From: an uncultured Atopobium sp.
GTDB taxonomy: Bacteria > Actinomycetota > Coriobacteriia > Coriobacteriales > Atopobiaceae
DNA: 12,374 bases
Reading direction: 5' to 3'
Assembly (NCBI GenBank): GCA_916720015.1
Contig: CAKAPZ010000017.1
Coordinates: forward strand, 1 to 12,374
Shown in pieces: positions 12,284-12,374 of the stretch (position 1 is the stretch's first letter; each line of letters begins with the position of its first letter). The position numbers were made by a program, and so were the translations under genes. The notes beneath the pieces are model-generated. The model did not search any database, was not told the origin of the DNA, and saw only the letters and a program-made list of their open reading frames with translations.

Positions 12284-12374
12284 AAAGTCTCCTTCTCATC
12301 TGGTTAGCGCCTTCACCTGGCATAATACGACGAGCGTCGTAGACAGAAGGCACGCGAGTTACAAATGCAAATAA
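12276..12374 (-). CDS. C-terminal end of upstream gene, probably RelA/SpoT (p)ppGpp synthetase
   Basis: An open minus-strand frame enters from the window edge and ends at TAA (12278-12276), with 32 residues visible. It reads FAFVTRVPSVYDARRIMPGE and then GANQMRRRLYG. The VPSVYDARRIMP stretch resembles the last strand of the C-terminal ACT domain of RelA/SpoT proteins. In other actinobacteria rel lies just upstream of an MBL-fold hydrolase and hisS, which supports the call. The final residues MRRRLYG are read through the ribosome site of the next gene (AGA AGG AGA codons). The fragment is too short for certainty. Confidence 0.5.
   Translation of the reverse strand, partial: LFAFVTRVPSVYDARRIMPGEGANQMRRRLYG

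Overview
The window looks like a chromosomal housekeeping segment from a Gram-positive actinobacterium. My best guess is class Coriobacteriia, Atopobiaceae (Atopobium/Lancefieldella/Olsenella type). The reasons are the actinobacterial-type Rho with a long basic disordered N-terminus, the rel – metallo-hydrolase gene order, strong AAGGAG/GGAGG ribosome sites, and a moderate base composition with AT-rich intergenic regions. This assignment is inference; no database was searched. There is no phage, insertion sequence, CRISPR array or obvious genomic island. Almost everything is on the minus strand; the one convincing plus-strand gene is a MraY/WecA/TagO-family sugar-phosphate transferase.

Layout, left to right. 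1-1366: 5' two-thirds of rho (minus, cut by the window edge just inside the P-loop). 1609-2289: regulator made of two MarR-like winged helices, with AT-rich dyads upstream. 2619-4463: argS, followed by a clear intrinsic terminator. 4532-6028: pncB (nicotinate phosphoribosyltransferase). 6089-6544: small coiled-coil, tail-anchored protein with 36-bp internal repeats. 6547-7584: PflA/PflX-like radical SAM protein, coupled to the small gene. 7666-7741: tRNA-Ala(CGC) with its own promoter and terminator. About 7828-7993: a rod-shaped RNA with the architecture of 6S RNA. 8116-9336 (plus): the transferase. 9337-9916: a 580-bp gene-free convergent region holding two modular palindromic repeat arrays and the terminator of the next operon. 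9917-11101: the infC-rpmI-rplT operon (minus), preceded by a structured leader with an intrinsic attenuator. 11350-11433: tRNA-Leu(CAA). 11507-12283: metallo-beta-lactamase-fold hydrolase with a His/Cys/Gly-rich N-terminus. 12276-12374: 3' end of an upstream gene, probably rel (RelA/SpoT).

Functionally this is mostly information processing: transcription termination (Rho), RNA polymerase control (6S RNA), translation (ArgS, IF3, L35, L20, two tRNAs) and probably stringent response (rel end). NAD salvage (PncB) and the first membrane step of cell-wall polymer synthesis are also present.

The most unusual structure is the pair of arrays at 9497-9626 and 9655-9783. They have unrelated cores but the same grammar: one inverted unit, then three direct units of 30-31 bp whose outer two are near identical and whose middle one is diverged, closed by the same TCAGGCGCGT end. 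Other items worth attention are the mutually exclusive helices in the infC leader, the tRNA-Leu promoter embedded in the preceding gene's terminator hairpin, the three AT-hook-like motifs in Rho, the tandem MarR protein and the metal-binding-like extension of the hydrolase.
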